From the NCBI GenBank assembly GCA_023974075.1, contig CM043789.1, forward strand, positions 41,809,025 to 41,873,024: a stretch of 64,000 bases of DNA, in the 5' to 3' direction. This stretch comes from Chaenocephalus aceratus. Its lineage: Eukaryota; Chordata; Actinopteri; Perciformes; Channichthyidae. Below the pieces are notes generated by a model, which was not told the DNA's origin, did no database searches, and worked only from the letters and a program-made list of their open reading frames with translations. Positions 39,529 through 53,760 of the stretch are shown one piece after another; position 1 is the first letter of the stretch, and each line of letters starts with the position of its first letter. The position numbers and the translations under genes are program-made.

Positions 39529-40090
39529 CAGGGGTGTCAAACCCAAGGCCCGGGGGCCACATTCGGCCCGCGACTTCATTTTATGTGGCCCCACAAGAGC
39601 TTGCAAAGAATATAATATGTTTATTATACGGTTACATGCTACAGAAGCACGTTGCCCATAAACTACATGTCCCACAATGCATCTCAAATATGACTTTTTC
39701 CTCAGAATTTGCCTTTTTTTCTCAGAATTTGCCTTTTTTTCTTCAAAATATCCATTTTTTCATAGAATTCCTTTTTCTCAGAATTACATTTTTATTTCAA
39801 AATGTCACTTCTATTTATTTTTTATTTTTAAATCATTTTGGGACATACGCACTGAAAAGACTTGCAATTATTTGCCCTAGACTTCTGCTTTCAGACGTAG
39901 TTAATTATGAAGTTATTACCCTATCCGATGATAATCCAATGCAGAGGCAATGATGTAATATAATACATTATTTTATATATATGATATATTTATATATGTA
40001 TTTTTATATAGTCTTAAAGTTACAACCGGCCCTTTGAGTGCAACCATAATGCTGATGTGGCCCGCGATGAAATTGAGTTTGACACCCCTG
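39529..40090. mobile_element. hAT-like MITE 'CAGGGGTGTCAAAC'
   Basis: An exact 8-bp duplication ctctaaga (39521-39528, 40091-40098) flanks perfect ends caggggtgtcaaac and gtttgacacccctg. The ends carry 'ggcccgcgac'/'gtggcccgcgatga' words. No transposase. Confidence 0.92.
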
Positions 40091-40188
40091 CTCTAAGAGA
40101 ACAAATAAACCTACAAAACAATCCCACTTTTCGTCAGATCTCACATTTGGCCCTAATCGTCTTCCATAGACTCGTATGGATCTTATAT

Positions 40189-40835
40189 TTATCCCTCCTA
40201 TTGTCTTCATCCCCCCCCCCTTACTTTGGTGTTCACGGTCCTGTTTTAACTGCTATTACCTTAACACAAAAAACATTAATCATCACCACATGTAATTTAA
40301 CACCCTTTCAAACGGTACATATTGTATCAGACTACTGGTGTACATGAAGAACTGCAGTACATATACAAAGAACAGACACTGAACATGTATTGCGTGTGCC
40401 AGGTGTGATCCATGTGGGGGAGGGGCACATAAGAGCGGGACATGTGTCAAATTGTGTGTGTGTGTGTGTGTGTGTTTGCATGTGTCACATGGGGCCAGGG
40501 GGATTGGGCACATAAGAGCGGGAAATGTGTCAAATTGTGTGTGTGTGTGTCACATGGGGGGATTGGGCACACAAGGGGGGGGGGGGGACACATCTAGAGT
40601 GTGTGTATGTTTGTGTGTGTGTGTTTTATTCAGATAAAACACACACCGGATCCGGATGGTTACTAATTCCTTTTCTTTATGGCGGCAATCTCACATGTTC
40701 AAATCTCACATGTTCAAATGTCTCCTGTGAAGGATATCAAGAAGCCTGAATGCAATGGAATGTAAAACTAAAAAGTTATGATTGATGAAAGTAGTAGATT
40801 GGTCAGATTTGACCCGAAGACAACAGGAGGGTTAA
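40189..40835. mobile_element. MITE related to 2744-5746
   Basis: Left end atccctcctattgtcttc pairs with right end gaagacaacaggagggtta. The interior has a duplicated 81-bp segment (gggcacataagagcggga at 40425 and 40506) with TG tracts and a G run at 40577-40588. Confidence 0.65.
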
Positions 40836-41149
40836 ACTCATCAAAACCTCTTGGAAATAAGATTAGTAACATGTACATGTTATGTTGAGCTGATGTGTAA
40901 AATAAAGACTTATACCTGTTGAGGGCTGGTTGATGATATTGTGATGCTGCTTTAATATGCTGCCTTCGTCTCTCCAGTGAGGTTTATCATTTAAAATAAT
41001 TGCGAAGCTCTGCTGTACATGTTTCTTGTGCATATTTTTGTGTGGGTATTCTTATTGTACTTTCTTGTATTCTGTATGACTTGATTTTTGCAAAACGTAT
41101 CAAATAACAAGCAAATTCCTTGTATGGTTAGACTTTGCCATACATAGAT
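40836..41149. other. No gene recognised
   Basis: Unassigned; nothing coding seen. Confidence 0.35.
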
Positions 41150-41385
41150 AGTCTGAGTCCCTCACCCTGTTCCAGTCCCGCCTCAAAACCCACCTCTTCA
41201 ACTCTGTATCCATAAGCCCCCCCTCTCAATCAACTTCCTCCTGACTGCTTTTCTGTTTTGTTTTGTTTCTTTTTGGCTTTGTCTTTGTTTTGTTCGTCTA
41301 CCCTCCCTCCCAAATGTAAAGCGTCTTTGGGTTCAAGAAAAGCGCTATAGAAATAAAATATATTATTATTATTATAGATGTCTAA
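41150..41385 (+). mobile_element. L2-type LINE 3' tail
   Basis: Contains cccgcctcaaaacccacct (end of the LINE ORF), then aaagcgtctttgggttc, aagaaaagcgctatagaa and ATT repeats. Confidence 0.85.
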
Positions 41386-42364
41386 ATGAGCTTCTCAAAA
41401 GAACTGTTATGTATAAAATAAAAAATGTGCATAATAATTTGTATCATATTCAGCCATTTTGTTCATGTTCACGTTTCTTTGCAGTCAAATCAATTTATCT
41501 TGCACTAAAATACATGTGCTGTCTCAGTTTGCATTTAAGAAATGTTGAATTACTTCAGTTCTAGTATCATAAGTCGGATCATAAGTCTAAAGTGCTGCAG
41601 CTGTTCCTCTTTTCCCTCCAGATGTTGGAGGTTATCCAGACAATAACCGAACAGCTCCTCCCTGTGGACAAATCTGAAACTCAATACATGAGCACGAGGG
41701 AGTTTGTGAGTCAATGAGTTGTAAGGCAATCACGTTTTAAATTCTTTTCATCAAATATAGAAAAAGAGACTCGCCCTATGTGATTGACCCGGCTTCTTGT
41801 CAAATAGCCACTGAGGTAAGCTGAGGTCATAGACAGTGAGGAATAAACCGCGCAGGCATTAAACCGCATGCCCATAACACGTTGTTGCTTTCATTCATTT
41901 CATAATTTACTTATTAACAGGTGCCTCCACTATTTACCACATGGCTCTGCTTCTAAAGCCCGCTGAAATGAACACGTTTCCATTTGTAATGCTTCAAATC
42001 ACAACATTTAACATTCATCTCGTGTTACCGCAAGTAGCGAGACTATGCCACGTTAATATTTAGGAATACGATTTTTTTTAAATGTTGTAATAATGAGTTT
42101 TTCAGTCTTAAAGATTCATAAAAGTCATATTCATACAAAACAATGTTAGTGACACAACGCACCTACATTTGTGTGTAGTACGTGTGTAACTGTGTGGTAA
42201 AGTAACTACAAAATGATTAACACTGCAGAGAGAGGAAGTGATCTCAGGGTGCGTTCAATGACACATTTTGTGTAGTGGGAAGCATCGGAATGTTGCCGCA
42301 CGATCAAACAGGTGGTATTTACTTTTCACACACTGCTGAACAAACATGCAAGACATAATCAGAG
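41386..42364. other. No gene recognised
   Basis: A segment at 41610-41720 (cagatgttggaggttatcc) looks unique but shows no frame I recognise. Confidence 0.35.
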
Positions 42365-42880
42365 ATGGGAGAAGTACTCAGTTATTGTACTTGAGTCAAA
42401 GTAGAAGTACCAGAGTGTAGAAATACTCTGTTACAAGTAAAAGTCCTGCATTCAAAACGTTACTCAAGTAAAAGTAGAAAAGTATTATCATCAAAATATA
42501 GTTAAAGTAGAGACAGTAAAAGTAGTCGTTGTGCAGATTGGTCCATTTCAGAATAATATATATATATGTTTTATAATGATTGATCATGAAAGTGTTCTCA
42601 AAGCTGGTGAAGGTGCAGCTAGTCTGAAGTACTTTGTAGACTGCAGGGTAGCTGGTGGATTTACTCCAGGTGGAACTAAAGTCTGATTCAACACTTGATT
42701 ATATTTCACATCCAGATCTGTGAAGTAACTAAAGGTATTACATACATGTAGATGTAGTGGAGTAAAAGTACACCATTCACCTCTGAATTGTAGTGGAGTA
42801 GAAGTACACAGTATCTCAAAGTTATACTTAAGTACAATACTTGAGTACATCTACTTAGTTACTTTTCACCTCTGCCAATA
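42365..42880 (+). mobile_element. 'tactt/cacctctg' MITE, fullest copy
   Basis: Begins gatgggagaagtactcag and ends agttacttttcacctctgcc. Interior matches 21360-21745 and 22075-22395. Rich in aagta/tactt words. Non-coding. Confidence 0.7.
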
Positions 42881-43742
42881 TCACAAAACAAGTTTGTCTC
42901 AGTGGGATTTACAGAATAACAAACATATGACATATGATTACATATAGTTAAAATTACAAGAACATACATAACAACAATTACATTAACTTAATAGGGTTAC
43001 GGTTCAATTAATTAAAGCCACCTGTGTTATGCAAGATTATTGAACAGGAGCAAACACACTCAAAGGCGACATATATCGAGTGTGAAATGAACGAGGGTCA
43101 ATGAAAAATGAAGGTTATATCTTACATGAAATCAAATTAGATATTCTTTTAGCATATGTATATTATATGTATTTGTTACTAAGCTCACATATTTCCAAGT
43201 GACACATTGCTTCTCAACGAAAGTATTTGCTGCATTATTCAATATTAAAAAGCAACAGCTAGACTTGGTGCGTCTCTAAGCAAATATCTCGATCGTGAAA
43301 TATACGAGGGTCAGTGAACGCAGCATTATTTCCTGTTCTCAGGATATATCGTCAGTTGAAGCCGAAAGGGGGAGTTCAATGTATTTCATGTCAAGGTATT
43401 TCCTTGACATTCAGTTTAATGTTCATTTCTTGAGCCGTGGCACAATAGAGAGCTTCTTCAGCATGTTTTGGGAATATTTCGACGCGGCTCGACGACTCGG
43501 GAATTCAGCGAGCGAGGTAAATGTTAGCACAAAAGCTAATGCGGAGCTAGCCAGCAGCTAACTTACTGCAAACTAACAACCACACGTTAATTTGTGTGTG
43601 TCTTTATTATACACACATGCTTAACCCAAGGGGAGGATTTTAGACACACACTGGGACTTTACACTGTAGGTGAATGGCTGGAAGTGTCTGTTGACGGTAA
43701 CGAAAGTAACGCATTTCATCAACAAGTGGTCTTTTATTTTGC

Positions 43743-43744
<2 letters not shown>
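42881..43744. other. Unassigned, with a promoter-like end
   Basis: Positions 43440-43517 contain CpG-rich gaatatttcgacgcggctcg and agcgagcgag followed by gtaaat, which could be a short 5' exon and donor. No protein similarity. Confidence 0.25.

Positions 43745-43824
<80 letters not shown>
43745..43824. repeat. (TG)n microsatellite
   Basis: About 40 TG units. Confidence 0.97.
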
Positions 43825-45974
<2,150 letters not shown>

Positions 45975-46157
45975 CGTAGTATTAGGGATGCACGATATTG
46001 TTTTTTGAAACCGATACCGATACCGATAACTTCCTGCTTCTCAAGACCGATACCGATAATAATATAATATATATACATGTTAAATGTACCTGTAGTTTTT
46101 GCACACCTGGTGGTAAAAAAGAGACTAGTAGTGAGCAAAGGACATGAGCATTACTAC

Positions 46158-46289
46158 TAGGGATGCCAGCGATTATTCGAATATTCGCTACAGTCTCCAT
46201 AATCGAATATTATTTTTAAAAATCGATTTTATTTATATATATCTTTTTTATTATTTATGTTTTTTTTTTTTTTCTGGCTTAGTTTCAAC

Positions 46290-46337
<48 letters not shown>

Positions 46338-46898
46338 TAATAATAGTAATAGTATTAATAATTGTAAATGGTCATTGGTCACACCACCAGTTTGTTTTAC
46401 TGTAAACTTGGAGGAAGCCTGCGTGCAGAGCAGACTGCTGCTGCAGCACGCTACACACCGACCCCGCCCCCCCTCTCCCTCACACGTGCGACTAAAGATG
46501 AACAAAGCGGCAGGTAAAAAGAGTTCCTCCTCGTGGAACTACTTCGAACTTACAAGTGCAAAGCAAGTTAAATGCAAGCTCTGCGAAAAGACGTTGGTCT
46601 ATCACAGCTCAACCTCAACAATGCGTTCGCATTTGAGTGCGAAGCACGCCAAAGAGGTTACAGAGAAAGACGCAGCACAGCCGGCCATTACCAACTTCAC
46701 TTCAAGGCCACGTCGTTGTGATGACATGCTTGTTTGTTGTTTGTACTGTTAAACATGTTCCAGTAAAGAAAAAAAAACGGAATTCCTCTTTTTTTTTCTC
46801 TCCCGCGGGGGGGGGGTCGGTCGGTCGAATAATCGATTATTATTCGCCAGGGCTGCCGAATAATTGATTTTGATCATGGTCAGTTTCTGGCAACCCTA
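46158..46898. mobile_element. hAT-like element (inner) with BED remnant
   Basis: An exact 8-bp duplication attactac (46150-46157, 46899-46906) flanks ends tagggatgccagc and tctggcaaccta-like. It holds a (TA)n tract (46293-46335), a G run at 46807-46815 and a plus-strand BED finger (46498-46752). Confidence 0.88.
46498..46752 (+). pseudogene. hAT transposase N-terminus, BED finger (inner element)
   Basis: 84 codons: SSSSWNYFELTSAKQVKCKL then CEKTLVYHSSTSTMRSHLSA and KH. Aromatic start, C-x2-C and H-x4-H of zf-BED are all present. The rest of the transposase is deleted. Confidence 0.85.
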
Positions 46899-46906
46899 AT
46901 TACTAC

Positions 46907-47248
46907 TATGAACAAAACAAAGCCAAGAACAGTTTTGACTTCAAAGCGACCATATTTATTTTCCCAAATAAAGTTCTTGCTTTTTTCAAAAGCCTCGTGG
47001 ATAGGTAAAAGCCCCGGTGCCTTTGCAGCTGGCTTTGGATTCGCTGCTAGTTTAGCAGCGCAGGCGTCTTCGTACGCTTTTAACACACCATCGTAGCCAT
47101 GGCGATGTTTCAGGCGACTAATCAGGTTGGAAGTATTATAGCTCGTTGCCTTTTCCCTCCTCGTGGAACTTCTGCATCTGTTAATACAGATAGCAAGCGA
47201 CCTATCGAACTCTGAAACTTTGAAATAGTCCCATACTACCGACGACAT
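46907..47248 (-). pseudogene. hAT transposase N-terminus, BED finger (outer element)
   Basis: From the ATG at 47248: SSVVWDYFKVSEFDRS, then CINRC, YNTSNLISRLKHRHG and LKAYEDACAAKLAA. It is a BED domain with the metal-binding spacing altered by one residue (C-x3-C) plus the start of the following region. The catalytic part is missing. Confidence 0.82.
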
Positions 47249-47548
47249 GTTTGTTTACTGTCCTGGCTTCACGGCCGCACGCCATTTACGTCACAGCCAG
47301 GCGCGAGTTAGGGAGCGCTGGATTTGTGAAGAACTCCCCTCTTCCTAAACCACTGATACCACAGTGCTGGCAACACGGGAGGAGCCGAGTGAAAAACAAG
47401 CGCCCCTCATCCCAACCCACCCACACCGCAGGATCTCTTTCTTTCTTTTACCCAAAAAATATATTGTATATTATCGGGGCTATTAATACCTTTATCGGGG
47501 TGACGTCATAATTCCTAATATCGGGCCGATAATTATCGTGCACCACTA

Positions 47549-48299
47549 CATAGTATACCATTGATTGAGTGTCTGAAGTTAGCTGTATTACAAGCTGATG
47601 ACCAAAGGGGCCACCTCTCTTAAACATCTTTAGGTAACCTTCGTCTCGTTCTTTTACATTTTAAATGAACACACACTGGAGGTGTTCTGCTGACAGACAC
47701 ACGGTGATCTTAGCTAGATAAGAACTCAATCTTTATTTATTTATATAGCACATTTAAAACAACATCAGTTGACCAAAGTGCTGTACAGGGAACAAACACA
47801 ACATCAAATAACAAGACAATAACTAGAAACACATTCAAATGTCAAAATGATCATAATCGAGGAACTACCAGACCATCCTCCGGTGAAATCTTCAGACACT
47901 CGCCCCGCCCCCTTACTGTGTATCGCTCACTGATTGGACAATGCGGCGCATGCACGGATCTGGCTGCTGTCCGACGATCAGCTGTGTGGCGTCATCGCTA
48001 ACGGACGTCGTGACGCTCCGGAGGAAACGACGTCCCATTGCTCTTAAAACTCATTTCCCTGCTTCTCGTGGTTTCCTCGCGTCTCTCCATGCTTCCCTGG
48101 TGGGAGGGACTAGTCGCAAGGAAACGACGCAAGTGAGGGATGCAAGGAATCCATTTAACCGAAGTGAGATGCAGCCTAAGTCTTTGTCTTTTCTTTCAGT
48201 AACTGTCTGTTCTTAGCTCATCGGGTATGCATTTGTACTGATCCTTCAGTCTTATTAAAGTCCTATTGCCTTCAGGAACAGCTATGAAGTTCACTCACT
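47549..48299. other. LINE tail and GC-rich segment
   Basis: Positions 47720-47850 look like a LINE 3' tail in reverse (ttatttatttatatagcac, gaccaaagtgctgtacagg). Positions 47895-48000 contain a GC box (cgccccgccccctta) and attgg, resembling a promoter but without an identified transcript. Confidence 0.4.
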
Positions 48300-48682
48300 T
48301 TAAAGGTGGGGTAAGTAAGTTTCAGAAACCGGCTCGAGATACACTTTTTGTTATCTTCCATGGAATGCTCTTAACATCCCGATAGCAATGAATATCTGAA
48401 GTGCTTTGACAAAAAATACATTCAAAAAATAATCTGTGGAAGCCGTGGCGCTGTAAAAAGCACGACCAATCATCTGAGCCGGCTAAAGTAACTGGATGGC
48501 CTACCTGCCTGTCAGCCTTCCATCTGGGCACAAACTTATCTCGTGCCCTCATTGGTCATGTGTGCGTTCTTGTGTGTTGGAGGAGGGGCTCTGTGAGGAA
48601 GGGGCAGATGTTCTCCGGTTGTGTATTTTCAAATTCTAGCGCACTCGAGCTGCTTTCTCAAAATGACCTACCCCACCTTCAA
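48300..48682. mobile_element. MITE 'TTAAAGGTGGGGTA'
   Basis: Left end tttaaaggtggggtaag and right end ctaccccaccttcaagg are inverted. About 380 bp, non-coding; TTAA-type flanks are possible. Confidence 0.7.
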
Positions 48683-49922
48683 GGACTCTGTAAGAAGTCT
48701 TGATGCTCTGCACTCTCTGTGAGTCACTGATATCTAGATGTCGGTAACATTGAGTATTGCAAACTATAACGTAAAGTTAGTAGTGAATCTCTCATCGGAT
48801 TCCTTCCTAGGTGTGTTTCCACATTCTTCTACAGGATAAGTTTTTGTGAAAGCAGCTTTATGTTCGAAAAAGTGACGCCATGATGTAGCCATTATTCAAC
48901 TATGATTGTTTTCAGTTTGAGTTGACATGCATAAACCCTGTCATAAGGAAAGCACAGATTTCTTTTTGAATTATGTATACTAAGCATGGATCAACGTGTA
49001 GCATATTCTAGCCGCTGCAACCCACCAGAAGTTACTGCACATACAGCAGAAGGTTCGTCTTGCAGAAAGGAGCTAGCAGTAAGATATACAATAACATAGT
49101 TTGAGAGGTTTCATGCAAAGCAGATGTTCGTCAGACTCTTTGTTCATCGCCTCTCTGACCTAAAGATCTGACGGAACTGAACTTTGATGAGAAGTAGGTT
49201 TCCTCGTCTTTCATGTAGACAGCGGGACACTTTGCAGAGAACCTGTTATGTACTGCTTGATGTTCCTAAGCATATACCCTGACTCCATATCAAGGTTTAC
49301 CCTTCCTTCCCCACTTTCCCTGTCCCTGTCGGTCCCGCAGCTGAACCCTCCATCTGTCCTGTGGTTGTATCTGCAGGAAGCCGTCCTCGAGAGAAAAGAG
49401 GAACATGTCTCTTTTTGTGTGGACAACATGTCATGATGTGTCCCTGCAGAGGTGCACCCAGCGGAGGGGACAGGTGGGAGTCAACGCAGAGGTTAGGGTG
49501 CACTTCTTTGAGACTCTCCAGTAGCATGCACCTGGTGCTGGCCTACTTTTCTTTTATAAATATTTTTCTTGTTCAACACAGAATTCCCACAGACGGGCTG
49601 AAACAGTATCCCAATGCAGTGAGTTGTGCAAACGTGTAGCTTTACAGTCGAAAAGTAAAGACATTTTATAGAAAATAAAAATGCCACCAGCAGGTGTTGA
49701 CGTACTTTTGAAGGCCACCCCGTACAGTAAGCATCACAAACAGTAATGGGAATGTAATATTGGATTTCAGGATATTGCAGAAATTAGCGTTGCGGGCAGG
49801 GCAGCACACGTTTATGATATTTAAACATTTTGTTCAGCAAGATGATATTCACATATTAACACCAGTTTGTGCTTTTTAAAGGTGAGCAATGCAATTGGCA
49901 TAAAAAGCTAATGTAATGCTAT
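48683..49922. other. No gene recognised
   Basis: Intergenic sequence; several open frames, none with family similarity. Confidence 0.35.
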
Positions 49923-50603
49923 ACTAGTGTTGCACGGTGTACCGTGAAAGGTACCGCGATACCCTGCCGTTAAAAACGTTACGATTCCTCCGTTTCATTA
50001 GTTTCATTAGTATCGGTACTTTAAGAATGACGGGGGAAAAGTACTCGCCGTTTTAATAAGAGCCGTGTGTGTTCAGCGCTCTGCTCCGTGCCTGCAGTCC
50101 CTCCCCTCTCTCGTGCACGCTCTAAGTCCCTCCCCTCTCTCGTGCACGCTCTAAGTCCCTCCCCTCTCTCAAGTATGCTCCAAGTCCCTCCCCTCTCTCG
50201 TGCACGCTCTAAGTCCCTCCCCTCTCTCGTGCACGCTCTAAGTCCCTCCCCTCTCTCAAGTATGCTCCAAGTCCCTCCCCTCTCTCGTGCACGCTCTAAG
50301 TCCCTCCCCTCTCTCGTGCACGCTCTAAGTCCCTCCCCTCTCTCGTGCACGCTCTAAGTCCCTCCCCTCTCTCGTGCACGCTCTAAGTCCCTCCCCTCTC
50401 TCGTGCACGCGCTAGCTGCCAGAGCATGTGAGAAAGCGAGAAGCATGGCTGCAAGTGGGAGCGTTATGCCGCTGCGCCTCGGCTTGTTGACAAAAAAGAC
50501 GCCAGAAGCGAAAAACAAAAAAGTTGTTTGAGATGATGCTTAATTTTATTTAATACGAATTCTTGTCATTTATTTAATTTATTGTTCTCATTGTTTAAAA
50601 GTT
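49923..50603. mobile_element. hAT non-autonomous element, copy 2
   Basis: Starts tagtgttgcacggtgtacc and follows 2839-3466, including the MAASGS-type start at 50444 and the transition to tttatttaatttattg. Its 3' end is lost; another repeat starts at about 50604. Confidence 0.8.
50096..50410. repeat. 29-bp minisatellite, about 11 copies
   Basis: Unit agtccctcccctctctcgtg plus cacgctcta. The variant 'caagtatgctcca' appears in every third unit for two rounds, an 87-bp higher-order period. The sister hAT at 2839-3466 has only three units. Confidence 0.92.
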
Positions 50604-51075
50604 TGAATTTCTAACTCGAGCCGTCCCTTATAGATACTGTCTTTTTACGTGAGCCGGATCCTTTGGCTCGGCTCTCTTAAAGCGCCGGCTGTTTCGGCTC
50701 CCCAACGTCTCTTCATGTTTCCACAGTTTACCACGGAGCCTCAGTTTCACGCTGCGAGGCTCTGGTGCTCGCAGCTCACGCGCGTGCACGCCTCATCGCG
50801 TCCAAATCGCGCACGTTCCGTGTTGTCCTGTAGCAGGCACCGCCGATGTCGGGGAACCGATCTTCAATACTCCGAAAAGAATCCCACCAGACTCCTTTGC
50901 CCCTCCAACAGCGGGATGTCCTTGTCCTTTTTCCTTTTCGTTATTTCAAGCGATAAAAACTCTCGATCTTCTCTCGAATTATTAATATTTGTGGACGCCC
51001 TCAGCTCGAGTTCAGGGCGTCCCGAGCTGAATAAGGACGTCAAATGACGGCAAGACGCCCTCCTGGCACACAAAC
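50604..51075. repeat. Unclassified repeat 'gagccggatcc', copy 2
   Basis: Matches 27280-27720 reversed (gacgccctcctggc, tccgaaaagaatcccacca, cgaggctctggtgctcg). Non-coding. Confidence 0.75.
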
Positions 51076-51563
51076 CACAAACACTTTCTAAACATCATTG
51101 ACATCAAGGCAGGGTTTCCGGGTTCACTCGTGTAGAAACTGCTATTCTTCTGTTTCTGTCTCAAAATGATTTAAATCTGAAAGAATAAGTTGGTGTAACA
51201 CAGAAGTGAGACACATGTCAATCAGGGCGGTTCTGTTCACGCTCACAAAGCATTAGACAAAGTGAAAACACCTGAGGGGTGTTTATAGCCTTCAAACTAA
51301 GTATAGGACGTCTCTCTGAAGACTGCAGCAAACTTTTGAACGTATCAAAGAAAATTCCACATGTGGGTTGCACCTTAGCTGAGGGTAACAATTAGAGTAA
51401 TGCAGTAAAACACACATGTTTATTTTAGTCGTATGTAACCTTCAATCTATGAGTTATTATAGCAGCCCGCAAAAGGCTGATTAAAGTATTCACCATCTTG
51501 TTGGCGGTGGTATTTAATTGTTTACCCATTTCAAGTTTGGCTGCATAATGAACAAGGAAATAT
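51076..51563. other. No gene recognised
   Basis: Nothing coding seen. Confidence 0.35.
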
Positions 51564-51571
51564 GAAGGTTA

Positions 51572-51855
51572 TATGGCTGCTCAATGAATCGCTTTACGAT
51601 TTTGGCTTCCAACGATTATGAAAACGACATAATCGAAATAAAATGATTAATTATTTTATTTTTTTAACTGGTTTTTCAGTTGAATTATACGTAAAGTTCA
51701 GGGTAATCAACTGTTAAAAACATACTGTTCACATTTTTGTTTTTCAATAAATGGATGTTTTCAAAGTAAATGGATAATCGTTTTTAATAATCGTGATATC
51801 AATTATTGACCCAAATAATCGAGATTATGATTTTTGCCATAATCGAGCAGCCCTA
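51572..51855. mobile_element. hAT-like MITE 'TAGGGCTGCTCGATT', copy 1
   Basis: Outer 8-mers gaaggtta/gaagatta match 7 of 8. Ends tatggctgctcaatg and aatcgagcagcccta. Confidence 0.82.
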
Positions 51856-51863
51856 GAAGATTA

Positions 51864-52164
51864 TAATCACATTATACTTTACATTATACCAAGCTTTGAA
51901 AATATATTCACTACAAATCGTATTGTAGACCATTAACAGTTCTGCAAGATATACTGTATTTATAATTGTCATGTCAAATATAATCGGAGTCTTTTCTAAG
52001 GCAATGGGTTGGAGCTGTATTAATTCAACTCTAACCAAGTATTAAAGTCATTTTCACGCGATATAAAGAATATCAAATGACATCGTTGGGTTGACCATTG
52101 GTGCTTTTAAGAAGCATTTACACAGTGAGAATTTAGATACATAATCATCAGTAAAGTAGATATA
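51864..52164. other. No gene recognised
   Basis: Spacer between two related MITEs. Confidence 0.4.
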
Positions 52165-52172
52165 CTGGAATG

Positions 52173-52649
52173 TAGGGCTGCTCGATTATGGCAACAATCA
52201 TAATCACGATTATTTTGGTCAATAATTGATATCACGATTATTAAATACGATTATTCATTGACTTTGAAAACATCCATTTATTGAACTTTAAACAATACAA
52301 ATAATAATTTGAACAGTATCTTTTTAACTGTTGATCACCCTGAACGTATAATTCAACTGAAAAACCAATGAAAAAATAAATTATACATTTATATTTACAT
52401 TTAAATAAATAACGTCAACATAATAAATACCAATACACAAGATCAATATTTTGGAGCGCACTTCAACAAGCTACTAAACATATGTAAATATGATACATAC
52501 AATAAATTAGACTAAAATAAATTCGATCAAATATGCTGTCACAACCAAGCAAAGCAAAATAATCGTTTTTTTCCGATTATGTTGTCTTCGTAATTGTGGC
52601 AGGCCAAAATCGTGATTGCGATTAAAATACGATTAATTGCACAGCCCTA
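52173..52649. mobile_element. hAT-like MITE 'TAGGGCTGCTCGATT', copy 2
   Basis: Outer 8-mers ctggaatg/ctggagtg match 7 of 8. Ends tagggctgctcgatta and taattgcacagcccta. Related to 51572-51855 but inverted. Confidence 0.85.
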
Positions 52650-52657
52650 CTGGAGTG

Positions 52658-53563
52658 ACCAAGTGGATAAAGGCAGTCATATTTCTAACAGGTGTGTGGT
52701 GTAAAACTAGAAAAACAAACTCGACGCTATCTGTACATATTTGAATGCCCTCTTTTTACTCTTCTTTGGACACCATTGCCCTTATGAATGGTTCACTATC
52801 CTTGCAGGTTTTCCTTGGCCTCTGTTGGTCGAATTAACTTCTTCGTTTTCATGGCCGTGGTGTTTCGGCCGCGGCTCTTTTTAAAAAGCCAGATGTGAAC
52901 AAGATGTTCGGCCTTGACTGGGCTCAGTCAGTAGCAACATTTAATAGGGCATCCTTAAAAGAAAAAAACGATTTGCAATTAGGTGCAATTCTATTCAATC
53001 TCTCTGGATAACGTGACATCGCGGCTAAGTGTGTGACCTCTGAAAGCTGAAAGCCTTGAACACAAAGAGGCCGCCGCGTCTGTAATATCCACTCCGGCGC
53101 AATAAGGGATGAAGCTTCTTGAAGTGCACACTCCCGGCTGCAGAGCATACTGTAAAGAGCACGGCATAAAAGGTGTTCAACTTCACCCAGCTGTTCATAA
53201 AAGCACTCTTGGGTTTGCTCAGCAGGATGCATGTGGGCATTATCAACCTTAGAAGCAGGGGGTCGCATGAGGAAAAACATTTGTGCCAGACGGTGCACCT
53301 GGGCTCATAAAATAGCCTCTTTTTTCTTAGGCTATTAAATAACCATTTGTAGCTATTAGCCCAAGTCATTTCCCATTCTTTTGAGTATCCAACGCATTTG
53401 ATTGAGGGTTTCTTGCATGCCTTTGAAGACACAGGTGAGGATGACTACGTTTTAAAGCAATAGAGTGGAGCCGTGATGACGTATTTTTGCAGAACGACGC
53501 GGATGTTAGCAACGTACGGGCACCTGCGACAACAAGTTGTGAACACACATTTAAGATACTGTA
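52658..53563. other. Unassigned; one exon-like patch
   Basis: Positions 52808-52891 follow a fair acceptor (atccttgcag) and read FSLASVGRINFFVFMAVVFR before a stop. No family is recognised and this may be chance. The rest shows no exon. Confidence 0.3.
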
Positions 53564-53725
53564 ACGGTACGTCCACACAGCAGCTTTTCAAAAATCTTGA
53601 ACATCTTGGAGCTGGGCGTGTCTGACAGCTTGGGGATTTTTTGCGAGCAACGCGACCAACAACCAATCACATGAATCTCCCGCCCCCGACATACAAAGCA
53701 AAAAACCCCGGGGATTTTATGCGAG

Positions 53726-53760
<35 letters not shown>

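Larger units (their letters stand above)
45983..47548. mobile_element. hAT-like element (outer) with BED remnant
   Basis: Ends tagggatgcacgatat and atcgtgcaccacta are inverted repeats. Outer 8-mers cgtagtat and catagtat match at 7 of 8. It carries a BED-finger frame on the minus strand (46907-47248) and was itself hit by another hAT at 46158-46898. Confidence 0.85.

Noticed and set aside
39486..39953. 155-codon ORF
   Set aside because: Spans the boundary of a hAT MITE with exact target duplication; composition is low-complexity Phe-rich; no similarity.
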